DNA from: Mesorhizobium sp. WSM3626
GTDB lineage: Bacteria > Pseudomonadota > Alphaproteobacteria > Rhizobiales > Rhizobiaceae
Assembly: GCF_000513935.1 (NCBI RefSeq)
Contig: NZ_AZUY01000017.1
Location: forward strand, 1 to 64,000
Direction of reading: 5' to 3'
DNA length: 64,000 nt
Position 1 is the first letter of the stretch. Each line of letters starts with the position of its first letter. Position numbers and translations under genes: made by a program. Of this stretch, positions 62,749 through 64,000 are shown in pieces. Under the pieces are notes generated by a model. The model searched no databases and was not told the origin of the DNA. It saw only the letters and a program-made list of their open reading frames with translations.

Positions 62749-64000
62749 ATGGTCAACCCTGAACCACGCAAGAGAAGAGGTCCGATCGCCTCCCGCCTTC
62801 TGGCGCTGGACGCGTGGCTCGATTCCTCTCTCTATGAGATCGGGTTCAAGGCGCGCCAGTTCTGGGAGGCCGCGACGATCTTCTCGCGGCGCTTCCGTCT
62901 CAAGGGCTGGCGCCGTGGCTTCATCGAACTTTTGAGCGAAGGTTTTACACTCGGCGCCGGCGGCATGGTGGTGATGCTGGCGCTGGCGATACCCGCTTTC
63001 CAGGACACCACCGGCGACTGGCGTGCCCAGGGCGACTTCGCCGTCACCTTCCTTGACCGGTACGGCAACGAGATCGGCCAGCGCGGCATCATCCAGCGCG
63101 ATTCCGTGCCGGTCGACGAGATGCCGGACCACGTCATCAAGGCGGTGCTCGCCACGGAGGATCGCAGGTTTTTCGATCATTACGGTATCGACGTGCTCGG
63201 CCTGTCGCGCGCGATCTTCGAGAATGTGCGGGCAAACTCGGTCGTCCAGGGCGGCTCGAGCATCACCCAGCAGCTGGCCAAGAACCTGTTCCTGACCAAC
63301 GAGCGCACGTTCGAGCGCAAGATCAAGGAAGCCTTCCTGTCGCTGTGGCTGGAGGCCAATCTGTCGAAAAAGGAAATCCTGCAGCTCTATCTCGACCGCG
63401 CCTATATGGGCGGCGGCACATTCGGTATCGAGGCGGCGGCGGATTTCTATTTCGGCAAGAGCGTCAAGGACCTGAACCTTGCCGAGGCGGCGATGCTCGC
63501 CGGCCTGTTCAAGGCGCCGACCAAATACGCGCCGCACATCAACCTGCCGGCGGCGCGCGCTCGCGCCAATGTGGTGCTGTCCAACCTTGTCGATTCCGGT
63601 TTCATGACCGAAGGCCAGGTGCTGCAGGCAAGGCTGCATCCGGCCGATGTCGTCGATCGCGGCGAACAGAAAAGTCCCGACTATTTCCTCGACTGGGCCT
63701 TCGACGAGGTCAAGAAGATCGCCAAGCCCGGCCAGCACTCGCTGGTCGCTCACACCACCTTCGACGCCAACATCCAGAAAGCGGCGGAGGAATCCGTCGA
63801 GTTCCACCTGCGCCAGTTCGGCAAGGAATACAACGTCACCGAAGGTGCCGTGGTGGTCATCGAGACCAATGGTGCGGTGCGAGCGATCGTCGGCGGCCGT
63901 GACTACGGCGCCAGCCAGTTCAACCGCGCCACCAAAGCGCTGCGCCAGACCGGCTCGTCGTTCAAGCCCTATGTCTACGCCACGGCGATGGAACACGGTT
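62749..64000 (+). CDS. Bifunctional penicillin-binding protein (PBP1-type), partial
   Basis: The first 417 residues of a class A penicillin-binding protein that polymerises and cross-links peptidoglycan; the window ends inside it. Order: basic cytoplasmic tail, membrane segment (LGAGGMVVMLALAIPAF, residues ~65-85), glycosyltransferase domain with the catalytic Glu in AVLATEDRRFFDHYG, GGSSITQQLAKNLFL, KEILQLYLDRAYMG and GIEAAADFYFGK, then the start of the transpeptidase with the active-site serine in TGSSFKPYVYA at the edge. The ATG at 62749 is the only start giving the family N terminus; its ribosome-binding site is weak. Confidence 0.92.
   Translation, partial: MVNPEPRKRRGPIASRLLALDAWLDSSLYEIGFKARQFWEAATIFSRRFRLKGWRRGFIELLSEGFTLGAGGMVVMLALAIPAFQDTTGDWRAQGDFAVTFLDRYGNEIGQRGIIQRDSVPVDEMPDHVIKAVLATEDRRFFDHYGIDVLGLSRAIFENVRANSVVQGGSSITQQLAKNLFLTNERTFERKIKEAFLSLWLEANLSKKEILQLYLDRAYMGGGTFGIEAAADFYFGKSVKDLNLAEAAMLAGLFKAPTKYAPHINLPAARARANVVLSNLVDSGFMTEGQVLQARLHPADVVDRGEQKSPDYFLDWAFDEVKKIAKPGQHSLVAHTTFDANIQKAAEESVEFHLRQFGKEYNVTEGAVVVIETNGAVRAIVGGRDYGASQFNRATKALRQTGSSFKPYVYATAMEHG

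Noticed and set aside
62716..63996. A 426-residue minus-strand frame at the right end
   Set aside because: It mirrors the penicillin-binding protein on the plus strand, which carries all the glycosyltransferase motifs and simply runs off the window.

Overview
The window reads as a continuous piece of chromosome from a GC-rich alphaproteobacterium of the Rhizobiales, most likely Mesorhizobium. The clues are a Rhizobiales-type porin, the gene order feuN-feuP-feuQ / cycHJKL / degP / response regulator / sensor kinase / glnE / pleC-type kinase (I recall a very similar order in Sinorhizobium and Rhizobium), PotABCD- and RbsABC-type importers with catabolic genes, and short palindromic intergenic repeats of a kind I associate with Mesorhizobium. 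No rRNA, tRNA, CRISPR array, transposase or integrase was seen.

Layout. 0-5 kb: porin, a TPR-sulfotransferase with a decayed copy of its own 3' end beside it, a HisC-like aminotransferase and a MarR regulator. 5.5-12 kb: acylphosphatase, then a TetR regulator and a leucine-degradation operon (isovaleryl-CoA dehydrogenase, methylcrotonyl-CoA carboxylase beta and alpha) with a macro-domain gene between the carboxylase subunits. 12-13.2 kb: a solitary branched-chain amino acid binding protein. 13.5-24 kb: housekeeping and small envelope genes (Sel1 protein, DUF2147 protein, AMP nucleosidase, EEP-fold protein, DUF922 protein, ETF-ubiquinone oxidoreductase, an unusual uracil-DNA glycosylase, an XRE regulator, a DMT exporter). 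24-45 kb: the conserved core: aminopeptidase N, PleC-type kinase, EF-hand protein, glnE, a kinase/regulator pair, DegP protease, the cytochrome c maturation operon cycHJKL, a lipoprotein and the feuNPQ system. 44.8-45.2 kb: an orphan gene-transfer-agent-like tail gene. 45.5-54 kb: a polyamine/opine-type ABC importer, a LysR regulator, an M20 amidohydrolase and a guanidine-modifying enzyme. 54-62.5 kb: an XRE-cupin regulator followed by an eight-gene catabolic operon (CUT2 sugar importer, phosphotriesterase-like hydrolase, GATase1-like protein, PfkB kinase, BtpA-family protein, M20 hydrolase). 62.7-64 kb: the start of a bifunctional penicillin-binding protein, cut by the window edge.

How the parts work together. 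Isovaleryl-CoA dehydrogenase passes electrons through ETF to the ETF-QO encoded 11 kb away. cycHJKL attaches haem to c-type cytochromes and carries an exact FNR/FixK-class box upstream, which suggests low-oxygen control. FeuN is likely a periplasmic brake on the FeuQ kinase. The 54-62.5 kb operon is the best candidate for an undescribed system: its enzyme set does not match a pathway I recognise, and its promoter carries two identical-class operators 20 bp apart.
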